Shown here in pieces: positions 7,228-14,397 of a stretch of DNA of 27,350 nucleotides. Source of the DNA: an uncultured Collinsella sp. (lineage in GTDB: Bacteria > Actinomycetota > Coriobacteriia > Coriobacteriales > Coriobacteriaceae). The translations under genes and the position numbers were made by a program. The notes below the pieces were generated by a model that was not told the DNA's origin, did not search any database, and saw only the letters and a program-made list of their open reading frames with translations. The stretch spans positions 1 to 27,350 of the forward strand of contig CABQHT010000024.1 in NCBI GenBank assembly GCA_902464035.1, in the 5' to 3' direction. Positions within the stretch are counted from its first letter, which is position 1. Each line of letters starts with the position of its first letter.

Positions 7228-7993
7228 AGGCGATGATGGGGGCGATGGCACGAATGCAGGCGTCGGCTGCCGTGAAGGTGGTGCTATCGTCGCTGACGAT
7301 AAAGATGATTTTGCCCTTAATGCCAAAGTCGCCAATCTCGCTAAAGAGCACGTACGGCTCCTTGTCAAAGCCAGAGATGGGCGAGACGGCCGTTTTGGTT
7401 GCGCTCGTGAGCTCGTCTGCCAGCGCGTCAAGGGAAGCCCACTTAGACGTGTCCTTTACGGCAACGGGCACGGCCACGCGCCCAAAGGGCATCAGATGTA
7501 CGAGCGTGTTCTTGGAGATGTTGGAGTTGGGCACAATGATGGTCTGCCCGCAGGCGTCCTCGATGGTCGTGTGGCGCCAGGTGATGTCTTGGACCACGCC
7601 CGACACGCCGCCGACCTCGATATTGTCGCCGGGCTTGATGATGCCCATGAAGGTCACCTGCATACCGCCGGTAAGGTTCGACAGCGTGTCCTGAAAGCCG
7701 AGCGAGATGGCGATGCCGCCGACGCCAAGAGCGGCGACGAGGGCGTTTGCATTAATTCCAAAACAGTTGTCGAGGATAAAGCTGCCGCCGATCATCCAGA
7801 TGACGGCGCGTGTGATGTTGATGAAGATGCTCGATGCTGGGAGCGGGTTATCATCGCGGTTAAGCAGGTGGTGCAGGGTCTTGGACGCGATTTTGGCGGC
7901 AACGGCGGTGCCGATGGCAAAGATACCGGCCCAGATGATGTTGTGGACCCATCGTTGTGCAAAGAAATGAAGAATTGGCTCAAACAATTCCAT
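7226..7993 (-). CDS. MscS-family small-conductance mechanosensitive channel
   Basis: Membrane channel that opens under osmotic downshift to release solutes. It is 255 residues from the chosen start. Three predicted membrane helices lie at about 17-36, 57-76 and 84-109. The third carries the small-residue pore pattern NALVAALGVGGIAISLGFQD typical of MscS TM3, followed by the beta domain (GDNIEVGGVSGVVQDI, then IIVPNSNI) and a C-terminal alpha/beta part. Upstream in-frame ATGs at 8017 and 8011 are rejected because AGGAGG lies downstream of them and 9 bases before the ATG at 7993. The gene has its own upstream terminator (8037-8070) and a family hairpin at its end, so it may be monocistronic. 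Confidence 0.92.
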   Translation of the reverse strand: MELFEPILHFFAQRWVHNIIWAGIFAIGTAVAAKIASKTLHHLLNRDDNPLPASSIFINITRAVIWMIGGSFILDNCFGINANALVAALGVGGIAISLGFQDTLSNLTGGMQVTFMGIIKPGDNIEVGGVSGVVQDITWRHTTIEDACGQTIIVPNSNISKNTLVHLMPFGRVAVPVAVKDTSKWASLDALADELTSATKTAVSPISGFDKEPYVLFSEIGDFGIKGKIIFIVSDDSTTFTAADACIRAIAPIIA

Positions 7994-8036
7994 GTAGGGA
8001 AACCTCCTCATGATCATCCAACCATGATACCCACCA

Positions 8037-8070
8037 AGAAGCCCGTCCGATCAAATTCGGACGGGCTTCT
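8037..8070 (-). terminator. Terminator between the 5'-nucleotidase and mscS-like genes
   Basis: AGAAGCCCGTCCGA (8037-8050) pairs perfectly with TCGGACGGGCTTCT (8057-8070) around a 6-base AT-rich loop. It lies about 50 bases past the nucleotidase stop. The T-run on the minus strand is short (TTCTTGG), but the 14-pair stem is strong. The stem is symmetric, so it could also stop plus-strand transcription. Confidence 0.8.
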
Positions 8071-8121
8071 GTGCTCGATATAAGGTTTATGCGGCGGGGC
8101 TGCAAGGCCCGGCGGTGTAGC

Positions 8122-10149
8122 TTAGCGTCGACGCTTCCAGATAATGCCGAGAATGATGACGATGATGCCGCCGATAAGGCACGTGCCAACTACTGCCAGC
8201 GTGCGGTCTCCCGTTGCGGCGAGCTTGCCGGTCGTCTTCTTGGTGATGACCTTCGTGGTCGTCGTGTCCGTCTTAGGCGAGGGCTTAGGCGTCGGGGCCG
8301 GTGTGGGCGTGGGGTCCACGGCTGCGGAGCCGAAGCTGATGGTGCCGGCGAGTCCGGCCATCTTGCTCTCCCAGCCGTTTTGCCCAATCAGCGCCCTCAG
8401 CGCCGCCTCACACGTGCCCCACTCGGTGCGCTTGGTGGCGTGTGCGAAGGTGGGGAAGTCGGTCGTGTTGGTAATGATGTAGTTGTTGGTGGCGACGGTA
8501 TAGGTCTTGGTGGGATCGAGCGTGTTGCCGTCCTTGGCGAGTGTGGCACTCACAATGCGCTTGCCTTCGGGCTGCGTCCAATCAATCGTCACGTTGATGC
8601 CGCCAAAGGAGAGAACGCTGCCAGAGTCATCGCGCCACTTGTACTTGTCTTGCGCTTCCTGTTCGGTATGGCCGGCTGCCACGTAGGCTTGCTGAAGCTC
8701 ATAACTGTGATTGCACTCGTCGCTGATCTGCAGCGAATGCTCGAGCGCTGCGAGGAAGTCCGCACCGGTCATGGTCCAGGTCTCCACGGTGTTGCCGTAG
8801 GGCGAGATAGCGATGACGTTGCCTGCGGTCACATCGCCTGCAGCGATGCCGCCGCGGATGCCACCCGCGTTCTCGATGGCAAGGTCTGCGCCCGTCAGGT
8901 CAAGATAGGAGCCGCAGATCACATGGCCGATGGTCTGGGCCTTGGTGGTGTCGCCCTCCTTGCTGGGGCGGAAATCGGTGGTGCGCACCATTTCCCAACC
9001 ATGCGTGCCTGCGGCGTCCTCGCCGTAGAAATAGTTGGTGGTGGATGTGCCGAGCACCTTGTTCGATTCGTTTTCAAAGGCCTCGTCGAGCGGCTTGATC
9101 TTGTTGCGGACGGCTTCAAGGCGGCTTTGGTAGTCGGAGCCCTTGTCGGGGTCTGCCAAAAGGTCGTTGACGTTCTTGGCGGTGTAGAGCTTCTCGTCAC
9201 TGCCGTCTGCAGGGACCGTGACCGTGTCATCGTCGGTCGTCTCGGTGCCATTCGTGTCGTACTTGTACGGAATGGAAAGCAGCCCCACCTCGGCAAAGGC
9301 GCTGCCCGCTTCGACGACGCGGACCGACTTGCCGTCAGCCCCCGTCACGTTTTCGTCTAAGTTGATGTGCTCGTGGCCCGCGACCAGTGCATCGACCCCA
9401 ACGAGCTTTGCAGCAAAGGTCTTGGCGTTGAGCGTGTGCGCGATACAGACGACAACGTTGCAGCCCTCTGTCTCGCGCAGTCGCTTGGCCTCGGCATTGA
9501 TGGCGTTCGCGGCACTCGAGAACGACGTACCCGCGACCAGGTCCGCGCGCAGCGAGGATTCCAGCGACTCATCCATGGCACCCACGACGCCGACCTTGAT
9601 TTTGTAGTCGAATGTGGAGTGATCTTCGCTATCCTCCCAGGTGCGATCGAGCGTCTTGGTGATACTCGAGCTCCATACGCCGCTCGTAGACTTCGCATTC
9701 GCGCAGAGCATGGCGAAGGGCGTGCCGGTGGTGCTGTAGCCGGTTATGGTGCGGAGTTTGTCCGTACCGTAGCTCCAGTCGTGGTTGCCTGGCGTGGTCG
9801 CGTCGTAGCCGTCGGCGTAGAAGGTGTCCATGAGCTCGGCGATGCTCTTGCCCTCGCTCATGGTGGCGAAGGACTGTCCGTGGAAGGTGTCGCCCGCATC
9901 GAGCAAAAGATCGGGGGCGCTGCTTTGGGCGCTATAGAGAACCGCCAGTCCGTCAAAGCCCACAGTGCCGGTGCCCTTGCTTTCGTTGTAGCTGTACTTG
10001 TAGCTGCCGTGGATGTCGTTGGTGTGCATGACGGCCACGGAGCCGTCAATAGCGGCGGGCAGGTTCCCCGCGAAAGCGAGGCTTGGGATGCCTGCGAGCG
10101 CGCCGGCAAACAACGCGGCGGCTAACGCAAGGCGGGGGAGTCTTTTCAT
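8122..10149 (-). CDS. Surface-anchored 5'-nucleotidase / 2',3'-cyclic phosphodiesterase (UshA/YfkN family)
   Basis: Predicted wall-linked enzyme releasing phosphate and nucleosides from extracellular nucleotides. It is 675 residues long. A signal peptide (1-27, ending SLAFA) is followed by the metallophosphatase domain with MHTNDIHG (D45, H47), LLLDAGD (D84, D87), PGNHDW (120-125) and AGHEH. The C-terminal 5'-nucleotidase domain contains IENAGGIRGGI and SPYGNTV. A Pro/Thr/Lys-rich spacer leads to LAATG (643-647), a hydrophobic helix and the tail KRRR, which is the layout of a sortase sorting signal with A in place of the usual P of LPxTG. AAGGA precedes the ATG. Two family hairpins separate it from the upstream ABC gene. 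Together with the BMP-like protein it hints at nucleoside salvage. Confidence 0.92.
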   Translation of the reverse strand: MKRLPRLALAAALFAGALAGIPSLAFAGNLPAAIDGSVAVMHTNDIHGSYKYSYNESKGTGTVGFDGLAVLYSAQSSAPDLLLDAGDTFHGQSFATMSEGKSIAELMDTFYADGYDATTPGNHDWSYGTDKLRTITGYSTTGTPFAMLCANAKSTSGVWSSSITKTLDRTWEDSEDHSTFDYKIKVGVVGAMDESLESSLRADLVAGTSFSSAANAINAEAKRLRETEGCNVVVCIAHTLNAKTFAAKLVGVDALVAGHEHINLDENVTGADGKSVRVVEAGSAFAEVGLLSIPYKYDTNGTETTDDDTVTVPADGSDEKLYTAKNVNDLLADPDKGSDYQSRLEAVRNKIKPLDEAFENESNKVLGTSTTNYFYGEDAAGTHGWEMVRTTDFRPSKEGDTTKAQTIGHVICGSYLDLTGADLAIENAGGIRGGIAAGDVTAGNVIAISPYGNTVETWTMTGADFLAALEHSLQISDECNHSYELQQAYVAAGHTEQEAQDKYKWRDDSGSVLSFGGINVTIDWTQPEGKRIVSATLAKDGNTLDPTKTYTVATNNYIITNTTDFPTFAHATKRTEWGTCEAALRALIGQNGWESKMAGLAGTISFGSAAVDPTPTPAPTPKPSPKTDTTTTKVITKKTTGKLAATGDRTLAVVGTCLIGGIIVIILGIIWKRRR

Positions 10150-10213
10150 GGCAGTTTCCTTAGTCCTTAGCCAGAAAGTCTGGTTGAATATCGGATTATC
10201 GACATAATATGCG

Positions 10214-10253
10214 AAAACCGCCGCAAGGGCGTCTGTCCCTTTGCGGCGGTTTT
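10214..10253 (-). repeat. AAAGGGACAG hairpin family, copy 3
   Basis: AAAACCGCCGCAA (10214-10226) pairs with TTGCGGCGGTTTT (10241-10253), 13 perfect pairs, extended by GGG/CCC with one bulge. The minus-strand core AAAGGGACAG (10233-10242 on plus) lies in the 5' arm and loop. Read from the minus strand it is a good terminator ending in TTTT, placed before the nucleotidase promoter region. Confidence 0.75.
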
Positions 10254-10270
10254 GACGTTTGCGCAGATAA

Positions 10271-10307
10271 AACCTGCCAAAATAAACCTGTCCCTTTTTG
10301 GTAGGTT
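10271..10307 (-). repeat. AAAGGGACAG hairpin family, copy 4 (end of ABC ATPase gene)
   Basis: AACCTGCCAAAA (10271-10282) pairs with TTTTGGTAGGTT (10296-10307) with one G-U (A-C on the minus strand). The minus-strand core AAAGGGACAG is followed by GTTTATT. It touches the stop codon of the ABC ATPase and lies 17 bases from copy 3, giving a tandem terminator pair. Confidence 0.7.
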
Positions 10308-11101
10308 TAGCTCAGCAGCATGCGGTCGTTGGCGAGCTCGCCGCCCGAGACCTCCTCGAACTTCTGCAGCAGGTCGGCTACGGTGAGCGACTTCTTCTCG
10401 TCGCCGGCCACGTCGTAGATCACATGGCCCTCGTGCATCATGATCAGACGGTTGCCCAGACGGATAGCGTCATTCATGTTGTGCGTAACCATGAGCGTGG
10501 TCAGATGGTTTTCGTCGACAATCTCCTCGGTCAGGTTGAGCACCTTAGAGGCCGTCTTGGGGTCGAGGGCCGCCGTGTGCTCGTCGAGCAGCAGCAGGCG
10601 CGGCTTGGTGAGCGTGGCCATGAGCAGGGTGAGTGCCTGGCGCTGGCCGCCCGAGAGCAGGCCGACCTTGGCGTTGAGGCGCGTGTCCAGACCGAGGTCC
10701 AGGCGCTTGAGCAGCTCAACGTACTCGTCCTTCTCGGCCTTGGTGACGCCCCACGAAAGACCGCGACGCTGGCCGCGGCGCTTGGCGAGGGCCAGGTTTT
10801 CGGCAATTTGCATGTCGGCTGCGGTGCCGCGCATGGGATCCTGGAACACACGGCCTAGGTACTTGGCGCGCTGCGACTCGCTCAGACGCGAGATGTCGGT
10901 GCCGTCGAGCTCGATAACACCCGAATCGAGTGGATACACGCCGGCGATCATATTGAGCAGCGTGGACTTGCCGGCGCCGTTGCCGCCAATCACGGTTACA
11001 AAGTCGCCATCGTTGAGGGTGAGGTCGACGCCGGTGAGCGCGCGCTTCTCGGTGACGGTGCCCTTGTTAAAGGTCTTCTTGACGTGCGAGAGCTTAAGCA
11101 T
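10307..11101 (-). CDS. ABC transporter ATP-binding protein (TrpX-linked importer)
   Basis: Cytosolic ATPase energising import through the neighbouring permease. It is 264 residues from the chosen start. Walker A GGNGAGKST is at 39-47, the signature LSGGQ at 149-153, Walker B LLLLDE with catalytic Glu at about 174, and the H-loop in MVTHN. The in-frame ATG at 11110 directly abuts the Shine-Dalgarno AAGGGAG, whereas the ATG at 11101 has suitable spacing, so 11101 is chosen. The gene then overlaps the permease stop by 8 bases, indicating translational coupling. It belongs with the permease and substrate-binding lipoprotein upstream. Two hairpins follow its stop. Confidence 0.93.
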   Translation of the reverse strand: MLKLSHVKKTFNKGTVTEKRALTGVDLTLNDGDFVTVIGGNGAGKSTLLNMIAGVYPLDSGVIELDGTDISRLSESQRAKYLGRVFQDPMRGTAADMQIAENLALAKRRGQRRGLSWGVTKAEKDEYVELLKRLDLGLDTRLNAKVGLLSGGQRQALTLLMATLTKPRLLLLDEHTAALDPKTASKVLNLTEEIVDENHLTTLMVTHNMNDAIRLGNRLIMMHEGHVIYDVAGDEKKSLTVADLLQKFEEVSGGELANDRMLLS

Positions 11102-12017
11102 CTGCCTCATCTCCCTTCGTGTAGGAGCTGCGGAGCTTATAGCGCTCCCAAACCACGGGCACGCACAGGGCCACGGCGACGATCACGGCGGAGAGCAGCT
11201 TCATGTCGTTGGCGTCCATGCCCAGCTGCAGCACGATGGCGCGGATAAGGAAGTACACCACGGAGCCAAAGACGGCGGAAGCAAGACGGACGCTAAACTG
11301 CGTGAGGCCGCCGGGCAGCAGGCGACCGAGCACCTCGCCGATGACGATGGCGGCAAGACCGATAACGATGGCGCCGGTGCCCATGCCAATGTCGGCATAC
11401 TTCTGGCTCTGGCAGATAAGCGCGCCAGAGAGGCCGATGAGGGCGTTGGAGAGCACGAGGGCGATCATTTTGGTGGTGTTGGTGTTAACGCCCAGGGCGC
11501 GGATCATGTACTCGTTGTTGCCGGTGGCACGCAGCGCCGAGCCGATCTCGGTGCCAAAGAACCAGTACAGGATGGCGACGATGGCCACGGCCAGCACAAT
11601 GCCCAAGATAATGGCAACAGTGGACTGCGGCAGGCCCGTCATGTGACTGACAGACGAGAAGATAGTGCCCTTGGCAAGGATGGGCGTGTTGGACTTGCCC
11701 ATGATGCGCAGGTTGATGGACCACAGACTGATCTGCGTAAGGATTCCGGCGAGGATTGCGGGAATCTCAAAGACGGTGGTCAAGATGCCCGTGACGGCGC
11801 CCGCGATGGCGCCGGCGCACATGCCGGCCAGCACGGCGAGCAAGGGGTCGACGTTATTGTTGACGATGAGCACGGCGCAGACACAGCCGCCGAGGGCAAA
11901 GCTGCCGTCGCAGGTCATATCGGGGATGTCGAGCAGGCGGAACGTGATAAACACGCCAAGCACCATAATGCCCCAGAGGACGCCCTGCGAAACGGCGCCC
12001 TGCAATGCAATGAGCAT
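11094..12017 (-). CDS. ABC transporter permease (branched-chain-type, TrpX-linked)
   Basis: Integral membrane subunit of 307 residues with about eight hydrophobic helices, resembling the branched-chain/ribose-type permease family (BPD_transp_2-like). The N-terminus LQGAVSQGVLWGIMVLGVFITFRLLDIPDMTCDGSFALGG matches permeases paired with TrpX-type binding proteins. The conserved cytosolic coupling region is near EIGSALRATGNNEYMIRALG. AGGAGG is 8 bases before the ATG. It lies about 200 bases after the binding-protein gene, with a hairpin between them, and overlaps the ATPase gene by 8 bases. The ligand is not determined by sequence; related systems handle tryptophan or other small aromatic or amino-acid-like ligands. 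Confidence 0.9.
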   Translation of the reverse strand: MLIALQGAVSQGVLWGIMVLGVFITFRLLDIPDMTCDGSFALGGCVCAVLIVNNNVDPLLAVLAGMCAGAIAGAVTGILTTVFEIPAILAGILTQISLWSINLRIMGKSNTPILAKGTIFSSVSHMTGLPQSTVAIILGIVLAVAIVAILYWFFGTEIGSALRATGNNEYMIRALGVNTNTTKMIALVLSNALIGLSGALICQSQKYADIGMGTGAIVIGLAAIVIGEVLGRLLPGGLTQFSVRLASAVFGSVVYFLIRAIVLQLGMDANDMKLLSAVIVAVALCVPVVWERYKLRSSYTKGDEADA

Positions 12018-12121
12018 GCTTCATACCTCCTAGGATAGGGTGGACACGTGATTTTCCATAATAGCGGTACCAGTGCATAAAAGAGCTGCGGACGGATGTT
12101 TTGTCTCATCCGTAACAAGCA

Positions 12122-12150
12122 GGGCGAACGCCGGTCTTTAGCGTTCGCCC
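12122..12150 (-). other. Intercistronic hairpin between binding protein and permease
   Basis: GGGCGAACGC (12122-12131) pairs perfectly with GCGTTCGCCC (12141-12150) around a 9-base loop. On the minus strand it is followed by TGCTTGTTA, a poor T-run. It probably stabilises or partly terminates the binding-protein mRNA so that more lipoprotein than permease is made, a common arrangement for ABC importers. Confidence 0.6.
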
Positions 12151-12221
12151 CAAGGACTCAGATATTGAATAACGCGGCTGTGGCGCACGTGCGGGCCCTA
12201 GACGCGTTACCGCGCATGGCG

Positions 12222-13202
12222 CTACTCGTCCAGAGCGGAAAGGTCGATGCCTAGGGCCTCGGCCATCTCGTCGTTCTTGACGACGACCAGGTCCTTGCTC
12301 GAGAGGTGCTTGATCGGCATATCCTCGGGCTTGGCCTCGCCCTTCAGGATCTTAACGGCCATCTCGCCCGCGGCGTAGCCCAGGTCCTCGTAGTTGATGG
12401 AGAGGGTGAACAGGCCGCCGGCCATGCACATACCCTCCTCGCCGGTCACGAAGGGGAGCTTATTCTCCTTGCAGATCTGGCCGACCTGCGAAGCGCCCGC
12501 GGCGATGGTGTTGTCAGTGGGGGAGTACAGCGCGTCGACCTTGCCCACGGCAGACTCGACGACGGACTGAATCTCGTTGGAGCTCGAGACGGTGAAGTCG
12601 GTGTACTCGAGGCCCAGCTTGTCGAGCTCCTTCTTGGCGGCCTTGATCTGGACGTCGGAGTTGGACTCGGCGGTGCAGTAGAGCAGGCCGACCTTTTTAA
12701 CGTCGGGCAGGACCTTCTGCATCATCTCGAGTTGCTCGGCGACCGGGGTGAGGTCGGAAGCGCCCGTGACGTTGGTCCCGGGCTTGTCGTTGTCCTGGAC
12801 CAGGCCGGAGGCGGCGTAGTCGGTGATGGCGCAGCCCACGATGGGGATATCGGCCGTGGCGCCGGCGGCAGCCTGCGCGGCGGGCGTGGCGATGGCATAA
12901 ATCAGGCTGACGTTGTCGCCCACAAACTTGTCGGCAATGGACTTACACGTGGACTGGTCGTTCTGGGCGTTCTTCTGGTCGATCTTGACCTTGAGACCGC
13001 TCTTCTTGATGGCCTTGACAAAGCCGTCGTTGGCGGCATCGAGTGCGGAGTGCTCGGTGAGCTGCAGAACGCCGATGGTGTAGTCTGAACCGGCGGCAGC
13101 GGAGCCGGAACCAGAGTTGCCGCCGCATCCGGCGAGCGGGGCGAGCGCGAGCAGGCCGGCGGAGACCAGAAGGCTCCTGCGGCTGATGGTGATGTCCTTC
13201 AT
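12222..13202 (-). CDS. ABC transporter substrate-binding lipoprotein (TrpX-like, ABC_sub_bind family)
   Basis: Extracellular ligand-binding lipoprotein of 326 residues. The signal sequence SRRSLLVSAGLLALAPLAGC gives a lipobox LAGC with Cys26; the paired arginines leave Tat export possible. The mature part has the two-lobe periplasmic-binding fold pattern of the DUF534/ABC_sub_bind family: YTIGVLQLTEHSALDAANDGF, then SLIYAIATPAAQAA, DIPIVGCAITD, KKVGLLY and DALYSPTDNTI. The longer in-frame start at 13250 is rejected because GGGGG sits 7 bases before the ATG at 13202, which begins a proper lipoprotein signal. It is the first gene of the three-gene importer. A tryptophan T-box leader, seen for this family in some Firmicutes, was sought and not found. 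Confidence 0.92.
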   Translation of the reverse strand: MKDITISRRSLLVSAGLLALAPLAGCGGNSGSGSAAAGSDYTIGVLQLTEHSALDAANDGFVKAIKKSGLKVKIDQKNAQNDQSTCKSIADKFVGDNVSLIYAIATPAAQAAAGATADIPIVGCAITDYAASGLVQDNDKPGTNVTGASDLTPVAEQLEMMQKVLPDVKKVGLLYCTAESNSDVQIKAAKKELDKLGLEYTDFTVSSSNEIQSVVESAVGKVDALYSPTDNTIAAGASQVGQICKENKLPFVTGEEGMCMAGGLFTLSINYEDLGYAAGEMAVKILKGEAKPEDMPIKHLSSKDLVVVKNDEMAEALGIDLSALDE

Positions 13203-13237
13203 ATCATTACCCCCAGTATAAAAATGGCTGGAAACAC

Positions 13238-13293
13238 TGCACTGGGACAAAGTGCAAGTGGGACTATAGTAGCGCTGATGTCCATTTTTACAA
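13238..13293 (-). promoter_or_regulatory. Putative promoter and dyad upstream of the ABC importer
   Basis: On the minus strand TTGTAA (13288-13293) and TATAGT (13263-13268) are separated by 19 bases, somewhat long. Between that -10 and the start codon is a 6-pair dyad TGCACT (13238-13243) / AGTGCA (13251-13256) that could be an operator or small leader hairpin. The region 13203-13362 holds no gene. Confidence 0.4.
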
Positions 13294-13362
13294 CAGCCTG
13301 GCGGGTTTTTTAATACAGAATCGGATGGGCGGTACGGGTAGTCGAATGGGCGGCGGAGGGTC

Positions 13363-14148
13363 TTATGCGGCGGAGGAGGCGTCGTCCTCGTCCAGGGCGG
13401 CGAAGAGCTTCTTGCCGTCGAGGAGACGTGTGGTGACGTTTCTCATGCGGCCGATCTCTACGGTACGCAACGTGTCATCGGCGCCTCGCGCGTCATAGAC
13501 CGTTCCCAGCAAATACGAGATGCCGTCTCGTTGCTTGATGGCAAAGGGCCGGAGTGTCATCCGCGCCACTTCGACCTCTCCGCGTGCCGTGACACTCGAA
13601 ATATCAAAACTCACCGTGGTTCCGTGGTCGATGGCCTGCTCGATGAGCTCGCAGGCATCGATGCGCTTGACGGGCGTGCGTGTGGCCTTGGTGGATTTGC
13701 CGTCTGCGCTTGGAGCAGGCTCGGGCGCATCGAGGTAGCCGCGAACGTCGGCACTCGCCATGGCAACCAGGTGCTGCGCCATGCTTTTTCGAATGGCGAT
13801 GGGTGTAGAGCGGTTGCGCATGACCATGCCGTGGAGCCGGATGATCTCTTCGTCGGTGAGCGGACGGGTCAAGAGCCGATAACCCACGCCGCGCTTGTAC
13901 TCAATTTCGTATCCGGCATGGCGAAGTGCGGAGATGGCGGTGTAGATGCTGCGCCGCGCCGCCGAGATGGGCATGCGGGCGGGGTCGTCGGGATGGGCGA
14001 GGCGCCGGATCAACTCATCGGAAAGCATGGCCTTGTCCTCGCCGGTGTTTTCGCTTAATAGTTGCAAGATACGAACGGCGCGATAGGCTGCCATCGAGGC
14101 GGCGCCCCTCGTCGTGGTCTCGTAAGTTTCAACAGCGGTTTCGGTCAT
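13363..14148 (-). CDS. HTH/WYL-like transcriptional regulator
   Basis: Predicted DNA-binding regulator of 261 residues. Residues about 20-95 form a winged-helix region (AAYRAVRILQLLSEN, then SIYTAISALRHAGYEIEYKRGVGYRL). Residues about 150-250 resemble a degenerate WYL-type ligand domain, with LRPFAIKQRDGISYLLGTVYD matching the usual strand-turn-strand. A GTG at 14157 is in frame but abuts the Shine-Dalgarno AAAGGA; the ATG at 14148 has better spacing and is chosen. It lies between asnS, which has its own terminator, and the ABC importer on the same strand, 160 bases upstream of the importer. Control of that importer is therefore plausible but not shown. The domain call is by eye. Confidence 0.75.
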   Translation of the reverse strand: MTETAVETYETTTRGAASMAAYRAVRILQLLSENTGEDKAMLSDELIRRLAHPDDPARMPISAARRSIYTAISALRHAGYEIEYKRGVGYRLLTRPLTDEEIIRLHGMVMRNRSTPIAIRKSMAQHLVAMASADVRGYLDAPEPAPSADGKSTKATRTPVKRIDACELIEQAIDHGTTVSFDISSVTARGEVEVARMTLRPFAIKQRDGISYLLGTVYDARGADDTLRTVEIGRMRNVTTRLLDGKKLFAALDEDDASSAA

Positions 14149-14265
14149 GGCGCCCACGTCCTTTCCGTTTTGGGTGGCGACGGTATGGAGCCTAGGACGC
14201 GGGGCTTTCCCAGGGGTGCAGGACGCCCTGGGCGGTCGGTAGCCGTCGGCAAGCGGCGGGTCGAG

Positions 14266-14328
14266 TTTTCAACAGCCCTGCCCAACTGACCAAAAACTTG
14301 CCAAAAGCTTGACGGATGCTGTTGAAAA
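14266..14328. repeat. Inverted and direct short repeats upstream of the WYL-like gene
   Basis: TTTTCAACAGC (14266-14276) and GCTGTTGAAAA (14318-14328) are an exact 11-base inverted pair. Between them two near-identical 11-base units, CCAAAAACTTG and CCAAAAGCTTG, stand in tandem. The region 14158-14323 has no gene. It could be an operator cluster for the regulator at 13363-14148. Confidence 0.45.
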
Positions 14329-14357
14329 AAGCGCCCCTCGGCTTGCCGAGAGGCGCT
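14324..14357 (-). terminator. Rho-independent terminator after asnS
   Basis: A 13-position stem (14330-14342 with 14345-14357) with one mismatch and a 2-base centre, so the actual loop is slightly larger. On the minus strand it is followed by a run of six T. It lies about 40 bases beyond the asnS stop. Confidence 0.88.
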
Positions 14358-14397
14358 GGCGTGATGCGCTGGAACGCGTTTGGTGGCGCTGTGGCGA

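Noticed and set aside
13203..13362. T-box riboswitch before the TrpX-like binding protein
   Set aside because: No specifier loop, no T-box core sequence and no terminator/antiterminator pair were found; the region is also shorter than a typical T-box leader.
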